Shown here: in pieces, positions 1 to 12,000 of the stretch
How positions within the stretch are numbered: the first letter of the stretch is position 1
How the letters are laid out: each line of letters opens with the position of its first letter
From: Paragonimus skrjabini miyazakii
Lineage: Eukaryota > Platyhelminthes > Trematoda > Plagiorchiida > Troglotrematidae
NCBI GenBank assembly: GCA_014338405.1
Contig: JTDE01001048.1
Span: forward strand, 77,828-141,827
Direction: 5' to 3'
Length of the DNA: 64,000 bases
Program-made: the position numbers and the translations under genes
The notes under the pieces: generated by a model
What the model saw: the letters and a program-made list of their open reading frames with translations, nothing else
Databases searched by the model: none
What the model was told of the DNA's origin: nothing

Positions 1-2375
1 CTGTTCATTAAATGTATAAGCATTGTCACAAAGTATGCTGATGCAAAATTGTAGTTGGTGGTTGGTAGACACAGCGAAGAAGTTCAGATATGTTGGTCAA
101 CTTTCTTAGCAGAAGTATATTGTTCGCTACACAATCAGTTATCAGTCCTTCAAATGGCGTGGAATTTTGATGTATTTGAGCGGCAAACATGAATGAAACT
201 TTAGCTTATGTCGTTCTTCATTAGCCATACGACCTCAGTGTATATTCAAGGTGAGGTCTGAAGTATTTGGAAATATTTTACATGAATGTAAGCAAAACTC
301 AACATTAGTTAAGTGTGACCTGACAACCAATGTCTTTAGAAAAAGTAAAAAGTTTGGTAAAAAGTTTAAAAAACTAAACAGAAGAAACCAGTGTGGTAGA
401 TCAAATCTCGGGAACCTTAACCACCTATAGAGAGCAATTTTACGTAAAAAATATGATTTAGCTCATAGGTTATGTTATCCTACTGTTTGCCAGCTTCTGG
501 ATAAGTATTCAAAGGCAATTGGTTTATCTAACGCTTTTTGAGGTACAAAGTGCTAAATTTAGCAGCATTTCAGTTTCGCTGGTTCTGAGAACAGTGTTGA
601 GAATGATGACGATATTTTCTTACTTTAGAATATTTTAAGCCTACCTGAATTGACCATTCAGTATAAAACCATTCTACTCTATGGACACTCACCGACCTCC
701 TTAGGTGGAAAAATACTTTTCGGTCTCTCAAGCTTGTACAGTATGGAAGGATTATGAAACCCCTGTTGTAAGAAACTGCTACAGCTAACCTTTGTGAACA
801 AGTCATGTCCGACTAAGTAACTGTGTATATTGGGCTACAAAATTCACCCCATTTATGCTAAATCTATCGCCCCAACACGCAGCATTTAGGATCAAGTGTG
901 GTATGCCTTCCATATCCCGGAGAAAATCTAATGAAGCATGTTGCACTGAATATCTCCTATTTTCCGCACTCTAACTGTTGGTGGAGTGTTCACAGCTAGC
1001 CAGCCAACAAATGGTTTTGGAGAGCGCATCTCCGACGAGCCGAATCGAATGCCAGTTTATTCTTATAGGCTTCACGTTGCCTTCAGTCCCAAGCGTAAAT
1101 AATATGTTGGTTCGGATTTGGTTAAACTGTTAGTCAGGGATGAAACTGTGGTGTTTTTGAGAAGGTCGACTGCCGTTTAGCGATGCAATTAACAGACTTA
1201 GCAAGGCATATGCCAAGCTAAACTTCCTGGTTCGTTAGGCTAGAAATTGCCTTTTTTGATATTTAAAAGTAAACCGTGATTTGAATGTCCAAATTCTCTT
1301 GTTCATTTTCTATCTTTCTAAGCTGATTCTCAGTCATTAATTTACTTTTATTTGCGATGCTCTGGAGACCTAAGTCAGGAATTTATCCACAGTAGAACGC
1401 TGTCATGATATCACACTCCACGTGTTCGTAACAAAGCCGAAAATGAAAACAAACTGTAGCCTTGGTTTATATGTAAACTGTCTTGTTGTTGTCGGGTTCT
1501 TTTACTGCTTGAATTTGTTGTTGATAACGTCGTTTGGCTAACGGATTGATATTTAACCTTTTGAAAACTGGACATAGCAATTTTGCAAACGTCCAAGCTC
1601 CATACATTTCTAGGGGTGAACTGTGGACCCTACGGTTATCCTCGATCGTGACAATAGTCCAGGAAATTGTACATAAGTAAGTAACTACAGGTACGTGAAA
1701 AATGAAAACTGAACAAACATTGGGACTCTGCGAGACAAAGAAGCAAGCAGACTAACGGATAACAACTCGTCACTGACTGTGACAGTGTTGTTGGACAAAA
1801 CGATTCTTACTGTGGCACAGCCCTTCAAATGAGTCGGGGTGGTCAAAATTAGCATTTAACTTCAATTTACCAAATCATTTACTTGAATTTAACGGGGTAT
1901 GTCTACCGATGCCGTCACATCCGTGAGTCTTCCATACATGAATGACCCATTTAAAGTGTATCAGAATACCAACGTGCTCGGTAAATAATTTCATGAACGA
2001 AATTTAAAAACGAGGAAAGAGTATTGTTATTGTGACGAGGCCATGATTACAAATTTGATTTTGACGGTGGGCCTCCCTAATTGTCGTAGAACTAGTTGAT
2101 TTGCAAGTGTGAAGTTTTTATTTCTACTTCGCTAGCCCAGGAATTGACTTACATGATATTTTTAAATGCCTTTAGACTAGATTTTTAGAATTGCTACTTA
2201 TGCTAGACTACACTGCTTTCAGCACAGTTTCTCTTTTCTTTAAACTAATCATTAAACATATTTATCATAACAAAATGAATGAAAATACGACAGACTGGAT
2301 GAAATCACCGGTAGTACATTATTGTGAAAATCATCAGTGATCACCGTTGATGTATTCCAAACACATTTCACTTAC
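1..2375. other. Unassigned sequence, probable cadherin intron
   Basis: This stretch lies immediately 3' (minus-strand sense) of the donor site of the protocadherin exon at 2376-3083. It is AT-rich with only short open frames that show no cadherin repeat (no DxNDNxP or LDREx motif), so the next cadherin exon is not visible and the first intron is inferred to be at least 2.3 kb. The short frames at about 570-806 and 1411-1596 on the minus strand carry no recognisable family signature and are not called. Confidence 0.4.
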
Positions 2376-2378
2376 ATC
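2370..2378 (-). promoter_or_regulatory. 5' splice donor of cadherin exon
   Basis: The minus strand reads GAT|GTAAGT, close to the metazoan donor consensus. It lies 19 codons after the DLNDNAP motif that ends cadherin repeat 1, leaves the frame in phase 0, and precedes the in-frame stop that would otherwise end the reading frame at 2334. Confidence 0.75.
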
Positions 2379-3083
2379 TGCCGTACTGCTGCTGTCTCGA
2401 TCAGTCATTCCGTCTGTCTGCGGCCACACGGGTGCATTATCATTCAGGTCGACGATGTGCACCAAAACAAGGATGATTTTTGAATACTGGTCGTCGGAGC
2501 GAATGTTTAAGTCCAGACGACACTCTGGTAAATGTTTGAGCGTATTGTCACCACCATGTTCTATGAAGTAGGTGTTCATTGACGTCATATCAGATCCTGT
2601 AACATCCAGCGGAATCACTTCCTCTCGTGTTCGTGGGCAGCAAGACGGAAAAGTTGGACAGAGTTGATCGCGATCAATACGACGTGCAATTCGCAAAATA
2701 CCGGTTGTTGGGTCCAGATGAAAAAAGTTAGCTTGTGGATCACTATTGAATATTTTGTAGTTGTCTTGTTTTTCTTCAGCATCTTTGCTTGGTTTAGAAG
2801 GCCATCCTTTTGCAAGAAAGCGCAGGTTGGCCACTTCACGACCCTCCGGCTCTTCCTCCATCAGTTGCACCCGTAGTTTTTTCAGTCCACTTACAATTGC
2901 TGTCGAATGTGAAGTCATCTCAAAGGGAGTGAGAGCACTGTGAATCCGTGCAACTGCTAAAGGATGATTTATTGAAATCAAGTAGCCTGCAGTCTCCAAT
3001 AAGAAAATCCCAAGCAGAAATCTGTGAACCGTTGAAGCCATTATAGAAGAAAATGCAGGCAGTCTGTCCGTCCATTTCCGCAT
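2376..3083 (-). CDS. Protocadherin-like protein, N-terminal coding exon
   Basis: Calcium-dependent cell-adhesion receptor, inferred to be a type I membrane protein of the protocadherin class; only its first coding exon is present. Numbered from the methionine at 3083, a hydrophobic segment at about residues 19-38 (FLLGIFLLETAGYLISI) looks like a signal peptide. The first cadherin repeat follows, with EEEPEG at 76-81 (calcium-binding glutamates), FHLDPTTGIL at 121-130, the protocadherin-typical RIDRDQLCP at 135-143, and the repeat-ending DLNDNAP at 212-218. The exon closes in phase 0 after Asp236 at a strong donor (GAT|GTAAGTG, intron starts at 2375). A pyrimidine-rich acceptor (TTTCCTCCCTCAG) ends exactly at 3084, so exon and first ATG begin together. 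The likelier initiator is Met15 (3039-3041), placed right before the hydrophobic segment. Remaining repeats, transmembrane segment and tail must lie beyond the left edge. The family call is firm; the exact start is not. Confidence 0.88.
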
Positions 3084-3097
3084 CTGAGGGAGGAAAT
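3084..3097 (-). promoter_or_regulatory. 3' splice acceptor flush with the cadherin ATG
   Basis: On the minus strand the sequence reads TTTCCTCCCTCAG directly before ATGCGG. The pyrimidine tract and terminal AG are a good acceptor, so the cadherin exon is probably joined to an upstream 5' exon, or to a spliced leader, since flatworms trans-splice part of their mRNAs. Which of the two applies cannot be decided from sequence alone. Confidence 0.6.
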
Positions 3098-6000
3098 TTC
3101 CACCGAAAAATTAGAGGCAAACTATATTGCTTTCGTTGTTTGATAAGATAACGTATTGGACACAGTTACCACAGTAGTAAATTTTGTCTGAACAAATTCC
3201 TTTTAACGAACAAGGCAAACATCCGGAATTCGAACAAAGTATACAAAACTTACTTCGTAAGTTTTGACTATTTACCTAACCGATCACAATGTTCTACAAA
3301 TGACTTGCTTTTACGTTCTGTGGATGGTCGTTGAAACCGTGAATTCGAAGACGGGATTAAGTTCGCATAATTGAAATTGATTTCTTCTTTCGTTGTCCCT
3401 GAGAGGGCTGTTGAGATGCGTAGGTTTATGAACAATCATCTAAATAAGTTAGATAATTGGCACGTGCAATCAAATATACTGCCTTGCTTTTCTCTTGAAC
3501 GAACACATTCATATGCATCACAGTGACGGCGATTGTGTTATTGTAGGTTGTCGGCAAACACTCAGGCAAAGTTCCACACAAAAAATCGTATGAAAAATAA
3601 CAGATATCAGTCACCTTGAATTAAAAGTAACATTATAGCACGTTTTCTAAAACTTAAATGGAAGTTTGGATAAGTCAAATAACTCTCATATGACACGAAC
3701 ATCACCATCATTCTCTTTGCTTGATGTCTCTCTTCTCGCTACGTTGTTGTGCCAACTGTTTCTTAGCAGTTCTGTCTTTCATGGAACCTCATATTCGCAA
3801 TCATTGGCGATTTTAGACTCCAGTGGGTTGACTGCTGTCACCCAGGTATATTTCAGGAGCACATATGAAGTCACTGCTGGCGCACTTTATGTCAGCACAA
3901 TCGACCAATCATTGGAACAGTTTCACCAGTCTGGGATTTGCTTGTTGCCAAAATAAACGACGTACGCTTATCATCACACCTACGTAAGCCCAGGCATTTC
4001 CGCAATGCTCGTTGAAGTCACGCTTTGCAGACGTATGATAGAGTAGTTAGAAAAGAGTAGTGCAATGCATTGCTCACATATTACTTTGTCATGGTATTTC
4101 CCTCATAGAAGCTACTTAATCAGAAACCACCCAAGCAAAGAACATCGTTACATCGAAATGGTGAGATCTCCTTTGCGACCTTGAACCAGCAGCGTAGCAT
4201 CCGGCAAAACAACAAGACACATTTATCAGTCCGGTACGTCAAATTTATTTTCTGCAGAAAATACTCAGCTCCACATGCTGAATTCTTTTGATCTAACTGA
4301 TTTGTTCGCTTTAACCAAGTTCGCTGGACCGATCTCTTCTCGCACTTATTATCTTCTACTCACCGACCGCTTTAAATGAGTTTATTTGCGTCCGTTTATC
4401 GAGTCATTCAAGTCATAAACTACGGTCTATGGAACATTGTTTTGATGGTTATTATAAGTTGCAATAACCGTTCTTAGCATTTGCAGATATTTTACCTGGT
4501 GGCTTTACTTGCATAAGTATCTGCCAAGTGGAGTTAAGCGTTGTGACAGTCAGAGACAAGGTTTGAATGAAGCAACAAGATTACGAATAACGTGAAGCAA
4601 TGATGATGATGGAGACTGAAGGATTTGGTCGTAAACGTAGCTAGAAGTTGACATGTATTCTGGGATTTTTGAACAGAAAACAACTGAAACAGATGACACT
4701 GAAAACACACTTCGCTTGCTCCTGCAAAGTTGCAGTAAATGATACTTGATCATGAGGCGGACTAATTAAACGTTACTTAGGTAATGGATGCGTCTCTATT
4801 CAGTAGCACGGTGTCACTATGAATGGGAAGTTTGTGATTGTAAGACTTCACTACTGTCTTGAGAATGTTTACGAACCTGCATAGCATTTCTGTTAGACTG
4901 GCTGTGACTAAGGTGTGCTCACTGAATGGGTGGAAACGGCAACAAAACACTTACGGAATGTTTCGTGTATAACCTCTATAGGGAAGAATATTTTGCATTC
5001 ATATACTACAGTGGTAGATCATGGAATTTCCACATTAAGCTTATCCATCTGATTTTCTTTTGCAAGATTTATACAAGTAACGCACAGTGCAAATGCACTG
5101 GGCATAGTGGATTTTACGTCAAAAACAAAATATATTGATCTAATGACGAGAAATAGATACAATGTACACCTCCTGTATTTATACTCTATCAAGTATATGT
5201 GCACTTGCAACCTGTTAGTCAAAACCTTTTGTATTGTCCAAGAACTGATGATTTCTGAATAAACGATGGAAGGTTTATCAATCCAGTTTTCAAATAATAC
5301 AACTAGGCATTCCGGCCATATTGTAATTAATTGGATAACGATATTGTCTGGGAAAAATAATCAGCGTAACATCCTTAATTTCTCGCGTAACTAAGATGAA
5401 TAAAATGAGTACTTTTCAGATGCCAGACCTGTTTACTAAAGTTTTATTGACTTAGAACCTAATATTGGTCTTTCGGAACCTACAATCATGACAAATGGCA
5501 TCATCTATTGTTGCTTTGTATATGTAGGTTTGAAATTTCTACCCGTTTTTGTTGTGTGGAGAAAATTTTTAATCGATTCAGCATTCGTTTAACGTATGAA
5601 TAAAATATACTTTCTTTGTGTGGTTGCAAGGGAGTTTCAAGTTTTTACCACTCATAAGCAGGGTAAGATTGAATGAGTATGAACGCCAACCCACCGAATT
5701 TCATGGATCATGGACACAACACATCAAAACAGTGCCATAACATGAGACACACCCATCCCAACATATTTGTGAACACTTTGATCACTGTGACATCGGTCAA
5801 TTGAGTTTTACCCTGAATAACTTCTTACTTATCTGCGTACATATAGACACACCCCAAAATCAAGTTACCATCTGTAACGTAGGTATGGTTCATTTTGGAT
5901 GCCACTTGTGATCTTCAACTCTTTTGTTGACTACTAGTGGACACTGCTCAGATTAACCAACTCATCGATAGATGCCACTGATTCAGTTTGTGGACATTCT

Positions 6001-8912
6001 GGTGATTCTTGTTGTAAGATGTCAATTGAAGCTTAAGACGACGAGTATCTTTCACCAAATTGATTTATTTTCACATTGGATAGTTTAAGCAAAAATGCAA
6101 AGTCCAGCCTGATCTATCGCCATTACCGCGGTCTCTGTCTTAGACGGTCTTCTGGAGATTGTGGGCAGTTTCATTTACTTGCTTTTGTCAAGTTGTATCA
6201 TCTGTGGCTCCAAAAGCAATTCCAATTGCCGATAAACGGAAGGGTACACAGTGCTCGCCCCATGGTTTGAGAACAAGGTCGAAATGTACCAAATATATCA
6301 AAAAACAACGTGTGATTGATCGTTGTTTTCTCCGCCAGTTACCTCGCTGCAATTGGGCTGATCGCGTGAACAAAGCGGTGATTTAATGGCAACAATTTCA
6401 GAATGCTCGCGAACTACGATTATCTAGCTAAGTAACTAAGTTGTGGTCCGCTATTTGTTCTCTCATGTACTCCGTATGTCAGTCGGGCGTTTTTAGCACG
6501 GGACATTATTAGCTGAGGCCACCGATACCTCGGCAAAATGGCGTATTGGTCATGCAAAGACGTGGACAGTAATTATGCATCCCGTGCACGTGGATTACCG
6601 CTACGGAAAGAACGTTATCCATAGAATGACTAATTGTAGCCTTAACAGTTACGTTAACGACTTGTATGTTTTGGCAACGAAACAATTGGAATCCTCTGTC
6701 TGTTTTAGCATTTTGTTCGACCGTTGATTTATGCTACTCGCAGAAAATGGTATATCTCTAGGAGATTAACCGTAAGTGAACGTAGAAATTCGTCAAATAA
6801 ACCGCTAGAATTACAAAAAGTTTGTTACAATAAACGACAAGAATGTTCAATTGTTGCACATCACCAAATACCTCCGATATATTTAGTTTTACATGATCTG
6901 ATCAGGCTGTAATAATGGAAAGTCTGATATATGCTGTTTTTGCTAACTGAACTCTGCAGTCATAAACATGGGGCACATGCCTGTTTCAATTTGCATCTCA
7001 TAAGACTTTTGCTGTTGAGCAAATCATTTCAAATAGTCAGGAAGCAGGATCTCGTGCATCATGCGCCATGGACAAAATACCCGTTTGAAAGCTAACTAAT
7101 ATGGAAGATTCCAAAAGAAGCTCAAAAACTGGCATTCCGCAATTTTGTTGCAGTTTTTAAATGAAATAGAGCATAATCATTGTTCTACTGTGTCACGGAT
7201 AGCGCTAAACCGTGATGGCATTGGGCGGTTAACCTACTAGAGTGGAAGCTTGATAAAATACTCTTCGATCTCATTGAATCTGCTAACGGATTCTTTTGAA
7301 TTCGCTGAACTGCAAACTTTCTTCTATCGAATTTTATTCGATTTGTTTGTTTGTTTCTGCCTTGTCCTGGATTTGATCGTTTTTCAGGTGAGTGCTGTTT
7401 CCCGGCATTAAAATGAGCCCCCGTACAGATCCACATACCCGCACTAATTCATTTGATATACTTCGAAGTTTGGTCGAATTTTCTTTGTCCAATATGAACT
7501 AAAAACTAGTAGTGAGAAGCCCTGAGATTCAACGACTGCATCTATCAAACAAACTGTCCCCTTGCTAAATTTAGTCAACCTATCAATGTAACATTCTGTT
7601 AAACTTTCTGATTATTAGTCACGTAAGACAGGTCGAGTATGTAACTGCTTATATGCGAAATCATGTGATATCAGTCGACCAGTTTATCGTGAATACGAGT
7701 GAACAACCCTAATTATCCACCTTTACAAGCCGAACCATATCAAAGAATTACTCAACAAGCAGCGAGGTGTGCAGTTTTTGTCATCAGTTTTATTGCACAG
7801 TAACCAAAACTGCGAAAAATGGATTAGAATCAATGAACTGAAAAAGAAACCGAAAATCTTTACACTTTGTGACATCCAGACGAGGTATCTAAGGCTTCCT
7901 TTTGTCATATCCCCACTTGTTCAGTTGGCTTTAAAAAATGATTCATGACGCATCAAGATACCGGGCAAGTATGAGGTCACAGAAGTGTATCCATGGCCGT
8001 GAATAAACAAATGCCCATATATTTCTCTAATTGTTAAGTGCGATGCATAATACAATAAACCGGATAATAATAGATGTCTGCTACCCTGAATAATTTTGTC
8101 AACAATCTCAAATATGATTTATTGATAGCGGTGGTTAAAGTGGTCGACGGGTTGCTGCTACATTGGGCCAGAAATCGCATAGCTCTGTTTACACGGTTGA
8201 GATTATGATATTGATGAGAAGGGAAAACATGAAGAGAGATTTATAATTAAAGAAGAAATAAACAGATATTAGTATGTATCGAACTGAAACGATTTCAGGT
8301 AGAAAATGCCTTCGTTCAAACGAAACAACTTTTGGTCTCCTGAATTTCATGCAAAAATCAACAGTAGGAAATATTGCACATTGCAGCGTAATTTAAGTCC
8401 AACATAATTGAAGGAAAATCGCCTCAGAATAGACACGCCTTGAATATATAACCCCATGGATTGTTGCGTGGATTGCTGAGATGAATGCCACTGAGTAGAA
8501 AAAACATCTTAGATTTGTTTATGAATAAGTCCTGGCTATTCGGTTATTAGCTGAAGACATAAACCGTATTTCAGTAGCGTTAAAAAGACACCTAAAGCAG
8601 CATTTTGACGTGCGTGAAAATATAAGTTTCCATCCAGTGACAACACTTCGTTTCAATCTACCATTGTTAGGCCTCATTTTCGAATGCTCTCAGAAACCAT
8701 TTTAACCGCCGAATACGATTTATTCCCATGTTCGGTTGCGTATTGTCACTAGTTTCTAAAATAACCATCGTTCAAGCTTTTGGCTTCCAAGAAATTGTTC
8801 GCTTTGTATGTGCCGTATTTACCAGCTTCGTAAAAAAACATTTATCTTCAAATATGCTGGTCACAATGTTACTGGCTCTGAAAATCCGAATAGCGTGGAA
8901 AACAATACTCAC
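3098..8912. other. Unassigned intergenic or 5' intron sequence
   Basis: AT-rich sequence with short open frames on both strands, the longest about 96 codons at 3666-3956 plus. None shows a domain signature, a convincing acceptor/donor pair or similarity to the mobile elements elsewhere in the window. If the candidate exon at 8913-9043 belongs to the cadherin transcript, this is its first intron; otherwise it is intergenic. Confidence 0.35.
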
Positions 8913-9043
8913 CATCTCTGAGTCGGTGCAGTGGTTGTCATCAAAATTCTCAGGGCGTATTTCCACAGTCTGCCAGGGTGTGTCCGTACTGCTTGCCGAA
9001 GTGCGGCCACGGTTCATGTAGTTGTGTTGTACTCTTATGAATG
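8913..9043 (-). CDS. Candidate coding exon, unknown protein
   Basis: A short minus-strand segment, less AT-rich than its surroundings, ends at a strong donor (GAGATG|GTGAGTATTG, intron begins at 8912) and may begin at a moderate acceptor (TTACTAAAAATCAG, exon from 9043). The open frame contains a Met at 9017, then a polar stretch (RGRTSASSTDTPWQTVE) and an acidic end (NFDDNHCTDSEM). No domain is recognised. The frame leaves in phase 0, the phase needed to join the cadherin acceptor at 3084 about 5.8 kb downstream, so it could be an upstream exon of that transcript. It could equally belong to another gene. A plus-strand frame of 97 codons overlaps it but lacks comparable splice context. Confidence 0.35.
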
Positions 9044-12000
9044 CTGATTTTTAGTAAATGTCTAAATAATTCACAGCCATATAACTGGGAACTGTACTCT
9101 CGTCTCATCAAATTTGGTCAGTCCACAGTCAACAATTTTTAAAAAAGAATTCCACGGCATATATTTTGCCAGCTGATTAAAATCGTTACGAGCATATTTG
9201 CACCCAATTATGTTTTATATTCCAAGTTTTACTTTCTGGCGTAGACTTTTATTATACATTCAAATTTTCTTCCACGTTTACCGGTAAACAGTTTGGGCAT
9301 GTATTTCATTTCCAGCCCGTTTATCTGAAAGTGGACGCATCTTGTTTGATGAAATCCAATTCCTTGTCCTTAAACACGATATAGCCTGTTATACATTTTG
9401 AACATTCTTGCTCGCTGCTTTCATTGTATGGTCAATGTTCATCTTATGCATAAACTTGTCTTAGGTTTAAGCTGTCCATTGCTCTTGTGATCTATTGTAA
9501 GCCCGGCTATTCTTCTGAGTCGTCATTGAATTTGAAACTAGGACTAATAACCCAAAAAGTGATCTGTTTGCCACTTCTCTTAATATATTTGTTTGCTATG
9601 TAGGATGGATGTATATATAGCTAAACAATCGTCATGCAGGTACTAGGAGACGGTAGTATGTCCAAACCGAGAAAAACAGCAAGAAAAACCAGTTTAGTGA
9701 GTAACTTGTCACAATGCAGACTGCAATATCGCCTGCAAGGAGTTTCAAGGAAGACACAGGTAAACATCCTTTATGTAGCACAGTACATCAGCACGGTGAG
9801 TAACATCATGACCGTCAAGTGCGGTATAAAATTTCCCGGCACGCCCATGAACCGCACGAAGGTAGCAGAACCAATGTTTCAGAGATAGAGCATAACTATG
9901 GGTTGGTGTCTAACTCAGTTCATTCGGTTATACATTTCTGATTTGTTTCCAGTTTACCCATAATTCTGTTGTTTTGAGTATATTCGTTTTGCCGGAAGTA
10001 AAACCTCACCGGATATTTTATTTGCGAGTTGAATATTTGTCTTTATCAAAAAGAGGTGTGAAAAAATGTTGCTTACATCATTTTAATTCGTGCAACTGAA
10101 AATAGCAAAAGTAGAAAAGACAAGTAACCATTACTAAGGTATTTTGTAGACAAGCCCCCAGAAGCCTACTACTACTTTTCAAAGTGCCGAGTTAAATATT
10201 TTGTTCACCGAATTGCAGTTTACCAATTATTAACCGTTATTCTTTCATCCACGTGGGTTTCAGCTTATGCCAAGATAAGCCACAGTCAAGCAGTTTGATA
10301 CTACACCTAGTCATAATTAAAGGCAATCAATTCCAATCGTATAGTCTTTTTACCGACGTCCGTTGGTTTATCTCATTTATCTGGCGTTTGAAAGGTTTCT
10401 ATATACTGCACATATTGGGTGCTTCCGTCTTAGTTTTCACTTATCTTCCGATATGTTCGTCCGCATTTTTGTTGGAAACCCCTAGTTGATGAACCATTCT
10501 TTAGCTGACTTAAGCCAGTTATTTTTTTGAATACCAAACTCGCAGTTTATTCCCGGTCACTACATTTATTTTATGGCGAATCTGATTTTTATTCAGAAAT
10601 TCATATTGCACTTAAACTGTTCATTTCGTGAGCATCTGTATACGTAGCGTCCGTTGTCGTGTGTGCACTCAGCCATCTTTGCAAGTCGGTAATGGATTCC
10701 AAAAAACGTTCATTTTTATAAGTATAGAATAAACTCCAGTGATAAAAGTCAAGTGAACTTATCAGCAAATCTGCCAAATTGTGAGCGTCTCGTTGTGTTG
10801 ACTCTTTACTGTTTGATTTTCAGCAAAGCGTAAGACTAAAATGCGCATCACTCTGACCCACCCGGTGGGCCTATTTCAGGTTGTTTGATCAGTCACTTAT
10901 TGCAGGCTAGCCTCTATACAAAGTCCTACTGATATCCTGGTTGGTTTAAAGAAAGAACCTGTCGATGACTATTTTACGGTGTGTGTATGAAACGCATTCT
11001 ATTAATTTGTTCAATGGCTTACATAAACACCTGAAATGGTGATCTATTCGTTTGCAAGAAAAAGGATCCCCTTGTGAAACATGATGTAAATATTGCTCGA
11101 CCGCACTGTACTGTTTATGATTTTTGAAAATGGTTCCAACCGTAGCCATTGAAAGTGTCCTCATTTATCTGTTTAGATAATAATCAAACTCGAACATGAG
11201 GGAATTGAGCAAGGACAGTTTAATTTATAGAATGCGCTTCGGGAAATTTTACTTGCACTCCGCAGCAAGTGACGGATTGCTGGGTTTTCTTCATAAACTA
11301 GGAGACGAATGAACGGTGTATACAAGAAACCTTTATTCTATCAATCGCGCAAGCAGCTCTGGACACTTTTTGCATTAATGTTTATACACAATGTTAAAAT
11401 GTTCTTGCGGTGTCATGTTTAATTTCAGAAAAATCTGGAATGTTTTTTATGAGTATTCATTTCTAGGCAACGTCGACGGCTCGCTCCAATCGTACTGAAA
11501 TTCTAAAACCATAAACTCATGCAAAAAACTCTACTGAACATGGTTTTCAGTTAGTTAGCGTTTACATTCAAGGTTTGGTCACGTGAAAGACGGACTTCAC
11601 TAAGGACCGTCGTTTTCCACTAAAATCCGTCCTCTTTGAATAGTTAAAGGAAACATAACGTGAAGGATCGAAAAAATAAGGCGCGAGATTTACCCAGTCT
11701 CCCCCAGAAACAAATATGAAATTTCTCAAGAATTTCTAGTTGGATGCAAGCGCGCTGTCGTGTGACAGGAACAAACTATTCAGGCCATTCTTGGGGAGAT
11801 CGTAAACAAAAGCTTTTAGCAAACAGTTCAACAATGCTACACGTGATTTCAAATAATGAATTCAATTTTTCATTGAAGGTTACAATATCCATGGCTGATG
11901 GATCTAGTTACCGTTATTAAGGATTGCCATTAGAAAGTCAGCTGAAAATAACCAGTGAGAAAATATGATGCAAAATACGGACGTTTGAGTAAAGTAATTG

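Noticed and set aside
3215..3245. B-box-like GTTCGAATTCC on the minus strand as a tRNA gene
   Set aside because: The T-stem does not pair and no A-box or anticodon arm is present at the right distance.
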